Origin: Crossiella sp. S99.2
Lineage (GTDB): Bacteria; Actinomycetota; Actinomycetes; Mycobacteriales; Pseudonocardiaceae
DNA: 64,000 nt
Assembly (NCBI RefSeq): GCF_023094165.1
Contig: NZ_JALMDK010000019.1
Span: 62,001-126,000 of the forward strand
Reading direction: 5' to 3'
The translations under genes and the position numbers were made by a program. Under the pieces are notes generated by a model, which searched no databases, was not told the DNA's origin, and saw only the letters and a list, made by a program, of their open reading frames with translations. Below are positions 34,543 through 41,960 of the stretch, piece by piece. The stretch's first letter is position 1. Each line of letters starts with the position of its first letter.

Positions 34543-36810
34543 GTGCGGCGGATGTTCTGGAAGCTGCTGCGTGGGAAGGCCGAGCGGGCGCGGACCCGGT
34601 CGGCCAAGCTGGTCACGGCCTCGGGCGCGCACGCGGAGTGGGCGGCCGGGTTCACCGACGCCGAGCTGACCGCGGCCGCCGCCGAGCACGTCGACGACCT
34701 GCTGAAGTTCCTGGCTGTCGCCCGCGAGGCCGCCGACCGCGCCCTGGGTGAGCGGCCCTTCGACGAACAACTGCTCGGCGCGGCCCGGCTGCTGGCCGGG
34801 GACGTGGTGGAGATGGCCACCGGTGAGGGCAAGACCCTGTCCGGGGCCATCGCCGCCGCCGCGTTCGCGCTGCGCGGCCGCACCGTGCACGTGGTCTCGG
34901 TCAACGACTACCTGGCCCGCCGCGACGCCGAGTGGATGGCGCCGCTCTACGCGCTGTTCGGCGTCACGGCGGGCTGGGTCGGATCGGTGTCCACCAAGGC
35001 CGAGCGCCGGGAGGCATACGCCGCCCAGGTCACCTACGCGCCGGTCAGCGAGATCGGGTTCGACCTGCTGCGCGACCGGCTGGCCACCTCGGTGGAAGCC
35101 CTGGTCGCGCCGGAGAACGATGTCGCGATCGTGGACGAGGCCGATTCGGTGCTGGTCGACGAGGCCAGGGTGCCGCTGGTGCTCGCCGGCGCCGCCGAGG
35201 GCGTCGCGCCGTCGCGCTCGATCACCGAACTGGTCCGCACGCTGCGTCCCGGGGTGGACTTCACCGGGGACCAGGAGGGGCGCAACGTCGCGCTCACCGA
35301 TGTCGGCGCGGCCGTGGTCGAGGCGTCCCTGGAGATCGACCTCTACTCCGAGGAGCACATCTCCAGCACGCTGACCCTGGTCAACCTGGCGCTGCACGCC
35401 AGGGTGCTGCTGATCAAGGACGTGCACTACCTGGTCAAGGACGGCCAGGTGCACCTGATCAACGAGTCCCGCGGCCGGGTGGCCAACCTGCAGCGCTGGC
35501 CGGACGGCCTGCAGGCCGCGGTGGAGGCCAAGGAGGGCCTGGCGCCGAGTGAGTCCGGCGAGGTGCTGGACACCATGACCGTGCAGGGCCTGATCCGCCG
35601 GTACAAGACCGTCTGCGGCATGACCGGCACCGCCGTGGTCGCCGCCGAACAGCTCCAGACCTTCTACAACCTGGAAGTCGCCAAGATCCCGCCGCACCGG
35701 CCGTTCGTGCGGGTGGACGAGCCCGATCGCCTCTTCGACACCGTCGAGGAGAAGGAGACCGCGATCGTCGAGCACGTCCTCGGCGTGCACGCCACCGGCC
35801 AGCCGATCCTGCTCGGCACCCTGGACGTGGCCGAATCCGAGCGGCTGGCCGAACGGCTGCGCGCGGCAGGCGTGGAGTGCACCGTGCTCAACGCCAAGAA
35901 CGACGCCAAGGAAGCCGCGATCATCGCCGAGGCAGGGACCTACGGCACGGTCACCGTGTCCACCCAGATGGCCGGACGTGGCACCGACATCCGCCTCGGT
36001 GGCGCGGACCAGCACGACGCCGAACGGGTCCGGGAGACCGGCGGCCTCTACGTGATCGGCACCGGCCGCCAGCTCAGCCGCCGCCTGGACGACCAGCTCC
36101 GCGGCCGCGCGGGCCGGCAGGGCGACCCGGGCCGCTCGGTGTTCTTCGTCAGCCTCACCGACGAGCTGGTGCTGCGCTACGGCCCGGTGCGCAACCCCAA
36201 GATGATCGACCACCTGCAGCGGGTGGCCGACGCGGAGATGCTCACCACGCACAGCAACACCTGGCGCTACAACCAGCTCCTGGAACACCAGCGCGACCAG
36301 CTGGCCAAGGACCGCGACGAGGTGCTGCGCACCGACCGGGCGCTCAAGGACCTGGAGGAGCCCGCCGCCGAGCGGCTCAAGGAACTGCGCGCCGCGGACA
36401 TCCCGGAGGACGTGCTGGCCGAGGCGGCCCGCCGGGTCACCCTGCACCACATGGACCGCTGCTGGGCCGACCACCTCGCCCTGCTCGCCGAACTCCGCGA
36501 GACCATCCACCTGCGCGCCCTGGCCAGGGAAAACCCCCTCGACGAGTTCCACCGGGTGGCCATCCCGGCCTTCCGCCAGGAACTCCCGGCCGAACTGACC
36601 GCGCGCACCGTGGAGACCTTCGACGCGCTGCCGATCACCGCCGAGGGCGCCGACCTGCCCGCCGCCGGGATCATCCGCCCCACCTCCACCTGGACCTACA
36701 TGGTGCAGGACAACCCCAGCGGCTCCGGGCTGAGCCGCACCATCGACGGCATCGCCAAGCTGGTGCGGCGTCGCTCCGGCGGGAAGGTCAGCGCACCGGC
36801 CGATACCTGA
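34543..36810 (+). CDS. secA2: Accessory preprotein translocase ATPase SecA2-type
   Basis: ATP-driven motor for export of a subset of proteins. At 755 residues it is shorter than SecA1 and lacks the long C-terminal linker and zinc tail, as is typical for actinobacterial SecA2. Seen: Walker A MATGEGKTL near residue 92, Walker B VDEADSVLVDE near 198, the protein-crosslinking domain, and the second motor half with STQMAGRGTDIRLGG near 475 and QLRGRAGRQGDPGRS near 522. GTG start follows AGGGGGAA. No SecY2 gene is nearby, so it presumably uses the housekeeping channel. Its 3' end overlaps the convergent reductase gene by 23 bp. Confidence 0.9.
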   Translation: MRRMFWKLLRGKAERARTRSAKLVTASGAHAEWAAGFTDAELTAAAAEHVDDLLKFLAVAREAADRALGERPFDEQLLGAARLLAGDVVEMATGEGKTLSGAIAAAAFALRGRTVHVVSVNDYLARRDAEWMAPLYALFGVTAGWVGSVSTKAERREAYAAQVTYAPVSEIGFDLLRDRLATSVEALVAPENDVAIVDEADSVLVDEARVPLVLAGAAEGVAPSRSITELVRTLRPGVDFTGDQEGRNVALTDVGAAVVEASLEIDLYSEEHISSTLTLVNLALHARVLLIKDVHYLVKDGQVHLINESRGRVANLQRWPDGLQAAVEAKEGLAPSESGEVLDTMTVQGLIRRYKTVCGMTGTAVVAAEQLQTFYNLEVAKIPPHRPFVRVDEPDRLFDTVEEKETAIVEHVLGVHATGQPILLGTLDVAESERLAERLRAAGVECTVLNAKNDAKEAAIIAEAGTYGTVTVSTQMAGRGTDIRLGGADQHDAERVRETGGLYVIGTGRQLSRRLDDQLRGRAGRQGDPGRSVFFVSLTDELVLRYGPVRNPKMIDHLQRVADAEMLTTHSNTWRYNQLLEHQRDQLAKDRDEVLRTDRALKDLEEPAAERLKELRAADIPEDVLAEAARRVTLHHMDRCWADHLALLAELRETIHLRALARENPLDEFHRVAIPAFRQELPAELTARTVETFDALPITAEGADLPAAGIIRPTSTWTYMVQDNPSGSGLSRTIDGIAKLVRRRSGGKVSAPADT

Positions 36811-37342
36811 GCTGCACCACCCCGGAGGCGCTGAACTCCCGGCTGCCCAGGAACTCCAGCGCCTCCGGGGCCGGCCGGAACACCGGTCGCCCCGCTCCCA
36901 GCAGCACCGGGTAGACCAGCAGCCGGTATTCGTCCACAAAGGACGCCAGCTCGCGTGCGGTCTCCGCCCCCGCGAAGACCGCGATATCCTTGCCCGACTT
37001 GGCTTTCAGCTCCCCGATCTCGGCCGCCAGGTCCGCGCCGATCCGCTGTGCGGGCGTCCAGTGCAGTTCGGGTTCGCCGCGCGAGAGCACCAGCTTGGTG
37101 ATCGAGTTCATCAGCCGGGTGTGCTCCCGGTCCACCGGCTTCTCGGTCGGCCCGTCCATCCAGTACTCGGCCAGATCCCGGTACGCGGTGTGCCCGAAGA
37201 TCATCGCGTCGATCCCGCGCAACTGCTCGGCCATCAACTCGGCCATCTCCGGATCGTCCACCATGATCCAGTCCAGCTCGCCGTCCGGCCCGGCCGCGTA
37301 CCCGTCCAGGGTCATCATGATCGACAGATACAGCTTCGGCAT
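36788..37342 (-). CDS. RibD C-terminal/dihydrofolate-reductase-like protein
   Basis: Predicted NADPH-dependent reductase of 184 residues, of the small DHFR-fold group common in actinobacteria and mostly uncharacterised. Seen: N-terminal LYLSIMMTLDGYAAGPDGEL and the loop MIFGHTAYRDLAEYW near residue 47. A nucleotide-binding region is at DIAVFAGAETARELAS near 120, followed by YPVLLGAGRPVF. No substrate can be inferred. A similar protein is encoded at 54367-54963. Overlaps the end of the secA2 gene on the opposite strand. Confidence 0.85.
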   Translation of the reverse strand: MPKLYLSIMMTLDGYAAGPDGELDWIMVDDPEMAELMAEQLRGIDAMIFGHTAYRDLAEYWMDGPTEKPVDREHTRLMNSITKLVLSRGEPELHWTPAQRIGADLAAEIGELKAKSGKDIAVFAGAETARELASFVDEYRLLVYPVLLGAGRPVFRPAPEALEFLGSREFSASGVVQLRYRPVR

Positions 37343-37394
37343 AAGTCCTCCTGGTGGTTGGGTACACCAGTTGTGACCGCGCGGGCCGGTAAAA

Positions 37395-38144
37395 CTAATC
37401 GGTGGCCAGGTGAGCGTCGATGTGGGTGGAGATCATCCGCAGGATCTCCGGCACCACCGCGTTGAGGAAGAAGTGGCCGCCGGGGAAGACCTTCAGCTCG
37501 AAGGAACCGGTGGTGTGCTCGGCCCAGGACCGCACCTCGTCCACGGTGGCCTTCGGGTCGGCGTCCCCGGTCAGCGCGATCACCGGGCAGGACAGCGGCG
37601 GACCCGGTGTGTAGCGGTAGGTCTCGGCGGCCTTGTAGTCGCTGCGGATCGCCGGCAGCACCATCCGCAGCACCTCCTCGTCCTCCAGCAACGCGGAGTC
37701 GGTGCCCGCCAGCTTCCGGACGTCGACGATCAGCCGGTCGTCGTCGAGCAGGTGGGTGCGCTCGTCGCGGTGCCGGGACGGCGCGCGGCGGCCGGAGGCG
37801 AACACCCCGGTCGGCCGGATCCCGTCCGCCTCCAGCCTGCGCGCGACCTCGAAGGCCAGCGAGGCGCCCATGCTGTGGCCGAACAGGGTGACCGGGCGGT
37901 CCAGCCAGGGCCGCACGGCCTTGGTGACCTCATCGGCCAGCGCTTCGATGGAGTCGATGGGCGGCTCCTGCCTGCGGTCCTGCCTGCCCGGGTACTGCAC
38001 CGCGAGCACCTCAACCCCCGGGGTGAGCGCGCGGGAGACCGGGAAGAAGTAGCTGGCCGACCCGCCCGCGTGCGGCAGGCAGAGCAGCCGGGCCGGCGCC
38101 TGCGGGGCGGGATGGAAACGACGCACCCAGAGATCGTCAGTCAT
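37395..38144 (-). CDS. Type II thioesterase
   Basis: Editing hydrolase that clears misprimed or stalled acyl groups from NRPS/PKS carrier proteins. The 249-residue alpha/beta hydrolase has LLCLPHAGGSASYF near residue 20, nucleophile elbow GHSMGA near 93, the Asp in GDADPKATVDE near 197 and the His in FPGGHFFL near 224: a complete Ser-Asp-His triad. No assembly line is adjacent; the nearest is the NRPS at the left edge, about 32 kb away. Third gene after the LacI regulator and the SRPBCC gene, with a 9-bp gap, so probably in the same transcript. Confidence 0.9.
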   Translation of the reverse strand: MTDDLWVRRFHPAPQAPARLLCLPHAGGSASYFFPVSRALTPGVEVLAVQYPGRQDRRQEPPIDSIEALADEVTKAVRPWLDRPVTLFGHSMGASLAFEVARRLEADGIRPTGVFASGRRAPSRHRDERTHLLDDDRLIVDVRKLAGTDSALLEDEEVLRMVLPAIRSDYKAAETYRYTPGPPLSCPVIALTGDADPKATVDEVRSWAEHTTGSFELKVFPGGHFFLNAVVPEILRMISTHIDAHLATD

Positions 38145-38153
38145 GCCCGAACG

Positions 38154-38612
38154 CTAGCGGTTGGGGCTGTTCCCAGGCGGCGGTTCCGGGAACCGGCGGG
38201 CCAGTTCCCGGCTGCGGCCGAGCTGGGCCTTGCGGGCCTGGCCCGCGGCGAAACCCAGCAGCCCGCGCGGTGTGGATAGTGCGATGTGGTCCAGCACCGC
38301 GGTGCCCGCCGGAGCCGCCTCGATCCGGTAGCCGTAGCGCAGCCGCACCCCGCCGGGACTGCGCACCGCGCCGTCGATGGTGCCCGCGCCGAGCACCAGG
38401 CTGACCTCGATCACGTTGTCGTGCCGCAGGAAACCGAAGCGGAAGCGTTCCACCGCGGTGTACCGGACTTCCGCGCCGTCCCGCCGCACGTCCCGGACCT
38501 CGACGATCAACGGTGACAGCCCAAGGTAGTTGTGCGGATCGGACAGGTGCTCGAACACCGTCTCCGGGGTGGTGGGCAGCAGGGTGCGCAGGGCGAATGC
38601 CTGGGTGGGCAT
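38154..38612 (-). CDS. SRPBCC (polyketide cyclase/START-like) family protein
   Basis: Hydrophobic-ligand-binding fold of 152 residues. Seen: the typical opening LRTLLPTTPETVFEHLSDPHNY and the middle strand region VRYTAVERFRFGFLRHD, with a final long helix from about residue 115. Members range from polyketide cyclases to stress and lipid-binding proteins, so no function is assigned. Its start codon shares one base with the stop of the LacI gene (TGATG), so it is translationally coupled to the regulator. Confidence 0.78.
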   Translation of the reverse strand: MPTQAFALRTLLPTTPETVFEHLSDPHNYLGLSPLIVEVRDVRRDGAEVRYTAVERFRFGFLRHDNVIEVSLVLGAGTIDGAVRSPGGVRLRYGYRIEAAPAGTAVLDHIALSTPRGLLGFAAGQARKAQLGRSRELARRFPEPPPGNSPNR

Positions 38613-39631
38613 CAGGCCGAATCCCGGTGCACCAGGGTGGGTTCGAAGATCACCGCGGCGGGCGGCACGTCTGGGTCGTCGACCCTGGTGAGGACCTGGC
38701 GGGCCATTTCCGCGGCCATGTCCTCCACCGGCTGGCGGACCGTGGTCAGCGGGGGTTCGCAGGCCAGGGCGGCGCTGCTGTCGTCGAAGCCGACTACCGC
38801 GACGTCCTCGGGCACCCGGCGGCCGTGCTTGCGCAGCACCGGCAGCGCGCCCTGGGCCATCAGGTCGGAGGCGATGAACACCGCGTCCAGGCCGGGGGTG
38901 TCGGCGAGCAGGCGTTCCATCGCGGCAGCGCCGCCCGCCCGGCTGAAATCGCCCTCGGTGATCAGCGGCGGCGGGTGGCCGAGGGCGGTGAGGGTGTCCC
39001 GGAAGCCGGTCAACCGCCCCTGTCCCGCCGGAGCGTCCAGGGGGCCGGTGATGGTGGCGAAGCCGCGCCGGCCCAGGGCGTGCAGGTGCTGGGCGGCGAG
39101 GGCGCCACCGGCGACCTGGTCCACGTCCACGTAGGTGATGCGGGCCGGGCTGGCGGACTTGCCGGCCAGGACTACCGGCAGGCGGGACTTGAGCAGCTGG
39201 CCGGGCAGGGGGTCCTGGGCGTAGGTGTGGATCAGGATCACCCCGTCCAGGCGGCCCTGGCGCAAGTCGGTGACCACTTGCTCGCGGCTGTCCCGGCCGG
39301 TCATCAGCAGCACCAGGTGCAGGCCCAGCGGGTTGAGCACGCTGGTCACCCCGCTGACCACCCGGCCGAAGAACGGGTCGCCCAGGATCCGGCTCTCCTC
39401 CGGCAGCACCAGGGCGATCGCGTCGGCGCGGCGGGTGACCAGGGAGCGGGCCGCCAGATTGGGCAGGTAACCGGTTTCGGAGATGGCCCGCTCGACTGCC
39501 TGGCGCAGGCCCTCGTCCACGCTGGCCTTGCCGTTGACCACCCGGGACACCGTCGCCCTTGACACGCCGGCCACCCGCGCGACGACCTCCAGGGTCACGC
39601 GGTCGGCGGTGGGGCGGCGGGAGACGGACAC
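38612..39631 (-). CDS. LacI-family transcriptional regulator
   Basis: DNA-binding repressor of 339 residues. The N-terminal helix-turn-helix reads TLEVVARVAGVSRATVSRVVNGK, followed by the hinge helix YLPNLAARSL, and a periplasmic-binding-protein-like sensor domain from about residue 68. Its ligand is most often a sugar. Its two partner genes on the same transcript are a SRPBCC protein and a type II thioesterase, which is odd for a sugar regulator. Two CebR/LacI-type palindromes upstream of the DUF1996 gene (41115-41126 and 41191-41212) are the nearest candidate sites. The gene starts with GTG. Confidence 0.92.
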   Translation of the reverse strand: MSVSRRPTADRVTLEVVARVAGVSRATVSRVVNGKASVDEGLRQAVERAISETGYLPNLAARSLVTRRADAIALVLPEESRILGDPFFGRVVSGVTSVLNPLGLHLVLLMTGRDSREQVVTDLRQGRLDGVILIHTYAQDPLPGQLLKSRLPVVLAGKSASPARITYVDVDQVAGGALAAQHLHALGRRGFATITGPLDAPAGQGRLTGFRDTLTALGHPPPLITEGDFSRAGGAAAMERLLADTPGLDAVFIASDLMAQGALPVLRKHGRRVPEDVAVVGFDDSSAALACEPPLTTVRQPVEDMAAEMARQVLTRVDDPDVPPAAVIFEPTLVHRDSA

Positions 39632-39637
39632 CTGATC

Positions 39638-39643
39638 TTTATA
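39638..39643 (-). promoter_or_regulatory. Candidate -10 of the LacI gene, possibly leaderless
   Basis: Read on the minus strand, TATAAA ends 6 bp before the GTG start of the LacI gene. There is no ribosome binding site in between. If this is the -10 element, the transcript would start at or next to the start codon, as in leaderless mRNAs, which are common in actinobacteria. Confidence 0.4.
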
Positions 39644-39661
39644 CCGGCTCCCGCCGCCCGT

Positions 39662-40216
39662 TCAGCCGCCCGTCAGCTGGGTCAACCGGGCGAGTTCGAC
39701 CTTGCGTTGCCCGGTCATCCGCGCGGCGACCTCCCTGGTGGCCGGGTGGGTGATCGACTCGGCCGCCGAACCGGCCACCGTGGTCGATTCGGACAGGTGC
39801 GCGCGCAGCAGTCGGGTGAACTCGGCGTCGAAGTCCGCCGCCGTGGCCAGTGCGCTCAGTTCGGGCTCGGTCGGCATGCCGGGCATGTCGTGGCCCTCGT
39901 GGTTGTTCACGTAGGCCACCCCGGCCTGTTTCAGCAGCTCGTGCAGGGTTTCCCGTTCCGCGCGGCGGGCCGAGCCGAGTTCCGCGGCCAGCTCGCGCAG
40001 GGCCGGTGCGGCCAGCCGCGCCGCGCCAGCGTCGAGCAGTTTGAGCGCCTGGTCGTCGGTGGCGATGACCAGTTCGGCGAAGGCGGTCTCGGTCGGCCCG
40101 AACGTGCCCGCCGCCGTCGACGAGGGCGCTGACGGCGGCGGGGACGCCACCTGCCGGTCACAGCCGGTCAGGCCGAGTGCCAGCAGGGCGATGAGCAGTG
40201 GCCGGGCCAAGCTCAT
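39662..40216 (-). CDS. DUF305-like lipoprotein with altered His motifs
   Basis: Exported lipoprotein of 184 residues: signal peptide LARPLLIALLALGLTGCDRQ with lipobox LTGC. The mature part has the DUF305 order: a first four-helix half, the linker NHEGHDMPGMPTEPELSAL, and a second helical half. Where DUF305 proteins usually have HHxxA pairs, this one has ATDDQAL in the first half and RAHLSES in the second, so most of the usual His residues are missing. DUF305 proteins are linked to metal handling in other bacteria. Its start overlaps the stop of the DUF1996 gene (ATGA), so the two are co-transcribed. Confidence 0.8.
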   Translation of the reverse strand: MSLARPLLIALLALGLTGCDRQVASPPPSAPSSTAAGTFGPTETAFAELVIATDDQALKLLDAGAARLAAPALRELAAELGSARRAERETLHELLKQAGVAYVNNHEGHDMPGMPTEPELSALATAADFDAEFTRLLRAHLSESTTVAGSAAESITHPATREVAARMTGQRKVELARLTQLTGG

Positions 40217-41067
40217 CCGGGCACGCCCGCGGCGTTGCACTTGAGCACCGCGTTGAGGCAGTTCCGCACCCGGCGGTCCAGTTCGGCGGCGGGCCAGACG
40301 TTGAAGAAGTCGCCGTGCATGGTGTACCCGGGCCCGGAGGACAGCCGCAGGCCGCCGGTCGGGCCGGTCACCGGGTAGCGCAGCACCATGCGCAGCTTGG
40401 GCACCGACACCGGGTGTGAGGACGGGCAGCCGCCCGCGACCGGGTAGGCCAGGTGACTGGCGTGGTTGGGCGAGTCCAGGTCCCGGCCGTTCCAGCACTG
40501 CGGGAAGTCCAGGTAGGTCTCCAGCATCGTGTTCGGCGGGCACTCCACGAAGTTCTTCGAGGGGTTGACGTGCCCGGCGTGCAGGCAGGACCAGCGCGCG
40601 ATGCTGTCATTGGGCCCGGTGGCCTTGGCGTTGCCCGCCACCACTTTCAGCCCGAGCGGGTAGGACCGGATGTCCTGCGGCCGGTTCACGCCCTCGCCGA
40701 GGTAGTAGAAGGTCATGAACCGCGGTGGCACCGGGACGTTGTCCTTGAACAGGGTGGGCACCCAGTAGGAGGAGATGTCGATCAGCGGATCGCAGTTGCC
40801 GGTGGCCCCGGCCAGCGATTGCAGGTTCGAGTTGGCGTTGGTGGAGGAGTTGCCGAAGAAGTCGTGCAGGTGCGAGGCGCCTGCCAGGTTGGGCAGCACG
40901 ATCGGGTCATCGGGCAGCCGGTGGCTGAGCTGGCAGTCGGCCACGAACTCGGCCACCCGGACCGGTTCGGCCTGCGCCGCGCCCGCGCCGCCGGTGAGCA
41001 GGCCGGCAACCACGGCCATGATCGACAACAGGGTGGCGGAACGTCTCTTCGTCGTTGAAGAAGCCAT
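40213..41067 (-). CDS. Secreted DUF1996 protein
   Basis: Unknown function. The 284-residue protein has a signal peptide (RRSATLLSIMAVVAGLLTGG, cleavage near AQAEP). The DUF1996 domain follows directly, with its typical start VADCQLSHRLPDDPIVLP, then HLHDFFGNSSTNANS near residue 66 and the Cys-rich middle (WSCLHAGHVN ... FVECPPNTM ... FPQCWNG). Paired Cys suggest disulfides. ATG at 41067 is chosen because AGGGAG lies 7 bp upstream. The family occurs mainly in fungi and actinobacteria, often as secreted proteins. Under two LacI-like operators; first gene of a two-gene unit with the DUF305 lipoprotein. Confidence 0.85.
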   Translation of the reverse strand: MASSTTKRRSATLLSIMAVVAGLLTGGAGAAQAEPVRVAEFVADCQLSHRLPDDPIVLPNLAGASHLHDFFGNSSTNANSNLQSLAGATGNCDPLIDISSYWVPTLFKDNVPVPPRFMTFYYLGEGVNRPQDIRSYPLGLKVVAGNAKATGPNDSIARWSCLHAGHVNPSKNFVECPPNTMLETYLDFPQCWNGRDLDSPNHASHLAYPVAGGCPSSHPVSVPKLRMVLRYPVTGPTGGLRLSSGPGYTMHGDFFNVWPAAELDRRVRNCLNAVLKCNAAGVPG

Positions 41068-41114
41068 TCTGGAACTCCCTCTGCTTGGCATCGGGCCCGA
41101 CGCAAACGTATGGA

Positions 41115-41126
41115 GAGAGCGCTCTC
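41115..41126. promoter_or_regulatory. LacI-type operator 1
   Basis: Perfect palindrome GAGAGCGCTCTC, 48 bp upstream of the DUF1996 start. The GAGCGCTC core is that of CebR-like actinobacterial LacI operators (TGGGAGCGCTCCCA). Confidence 0.65.
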
Positions 41127-41190
41127 AAGCGGTCACTATCGCGCCGTCCGGACAGCGCGGGCAACCGCCGTTCGTATGAGTCCACAACAA

Positions 41191-41212
41191 TCCGAGGGAG
41201 CGCTCTCTCGGA
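41191..41212. promoter_or_regulatory. LacI-type operator 2
   Basis: Palindrome from TCCGAGGGAG at 41191 to CTCTCTCGGA ending at 41212, with the same GAGCGCTC core at 41198-41205. Only one base pair of the 11 is broken. It lies 76 bp from operator 1 (start to start), a spacing compatible with looping by a dimer-of-dimers. Confidence 0.65.
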
Positions 41213-41431
41213 CGTTCACGCAAGTAGGCGGACTGGGTCGCCAAGCCGGGTGACCCGTCACCTTTTCGGTGCGCATTGGCCGCACATCCTTGCCGCGCCT
41301 TCCGGCCGCTCCCTACGATGTTGATCAACAGCATCGCTTCGAGCCACGGCATCTGGCCTGGTCAGTGCTGCTTTCTCGCCGTCAGTGCGGACGGCGCACA
41401 GTCGGGGTGTGCGGGAAAGAGAGGACCACGC

Positions 41432-41539
41432 ATGGACGTGGACCGATGGGTCGAGGTGGAGGAGGCAGCCACCCGGCTGGTCCGCATCGCGGGCAGATCG
41501 GCCTTACCCGGTGGCGGCGGCGACGCGTGCCCCGGTTGA
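41432..41539 (+). CDS. Possible 35-aa small protein with a TTA codon
   Basis: ATG preceded by GAGAGGA at normal spacing, then MDVDRWVEVEEAATRLVR and a Gly-rich tail. One codon is TTA, which is rare in such GC-rich genomes and is associated with bldA control in Streptomyces. There is no family match I can name and chance is not excluded. Confidence 0.25.
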   Translation: MDVDRWVEVEEAATRLVRIAGRSALPGGGGDACPG

Positions 41540-41627
41540 GGGTTCGCGTCGCCGCCGCCAGTTGTCCGCGCTGGTCCCTCAATGTCGCGGGGCCGCTTCA
41601 CGTCTGGTCGGTAGGAACTTCCCCAAC

Positions 41628-41897
41628 ATGCCCTTGTCGCTGATTGTCGTGCTCGTTGTCCTCATCGCCGGCGGTGCGCTGGTCCTGATCCTGGGACGGC
41701 TGCTGATCGCGGCCGATCAGGCCCTGGACCGAGCCCACCAGAAGATGCTCACCGGTGGACCCACCCGGTGGCATCGCCTGGCCCACCGGCCGCGCCGGTG
41801 GTGGACAAATCGCTGTCATCACTGCCTGACGGCGCTGATGGAAGAGCGACGGATCACCCGCGAGCAGCGGAAACCGGTGCTGACACCGGTTGACTGA
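41628..41897 (+). CDS. Small single-helix membrane protein
   Basis: Unrecognised 89-residue protein. Residues 1-25 form one strong hydrophobic helix (PLSLIVVLVVLIAGGALVLI), followed by a basic cytoplasmic tail rich in Arg, Trp and His with a CHHC motif (TNRCHHCLTALMEER). Upstream TAGGAAC is a weak ribosome binding site. A longer reading to 41385 has no better start and an atypical composition, so it was not used. Function unknown. Confidence 0.5.
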   Translation: MPLSLIVVLVVLIAGGALVLILGRLLIAADQALDRAHQKMLTGGPTRWHRLAHRPRRWWTNRCHHCLTALMEERRITREQRKPVLTPVD

Positions 41898-41960
41898 TCC
41901 CCGGACGGCCGGATTTCTGTCCTGCTTGTCCACTTGTTCCACGCCTTGAACCAAGGTCTG

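Larger units (their letters stand above)
41068..41627. other. 560-bp gap with operators and a possible small gene
   Basis: Lies between the minus-strand DUF1996 gene and the plus-strand small membrane protein. It holds two LacI-type palindromes near the DUF1996 start, a perfect 12-bp palindrome TGTTGATCAACA at 41319-41330, and a possible 35-codon gene at 41432. The rest shows nothing I can support. Confidence 0.6.

Noticed and set aside
34411..36939. Open frame of 842 codons on the minus strand
   Set aside because: Antisense shadow of the secA2-type gene, with the same low-complexity Gly/Gln/Val/His composition and no motif.
37343..37394. Weak CTGGTG/CACCAG hairpin between the RibD-like and thioesterase genes
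   Set aside because: Six-base-pair stem and both flanking genes are on the same strand with promoter need here; too weak to call a terminator.
41319..41330. Palindrome TGTTGATCAACA as an operator
   Set aside because: Perfect but only 12 bp, with no repeat elsewhere in the gap and no clear promoter next to it; kept only as a note.
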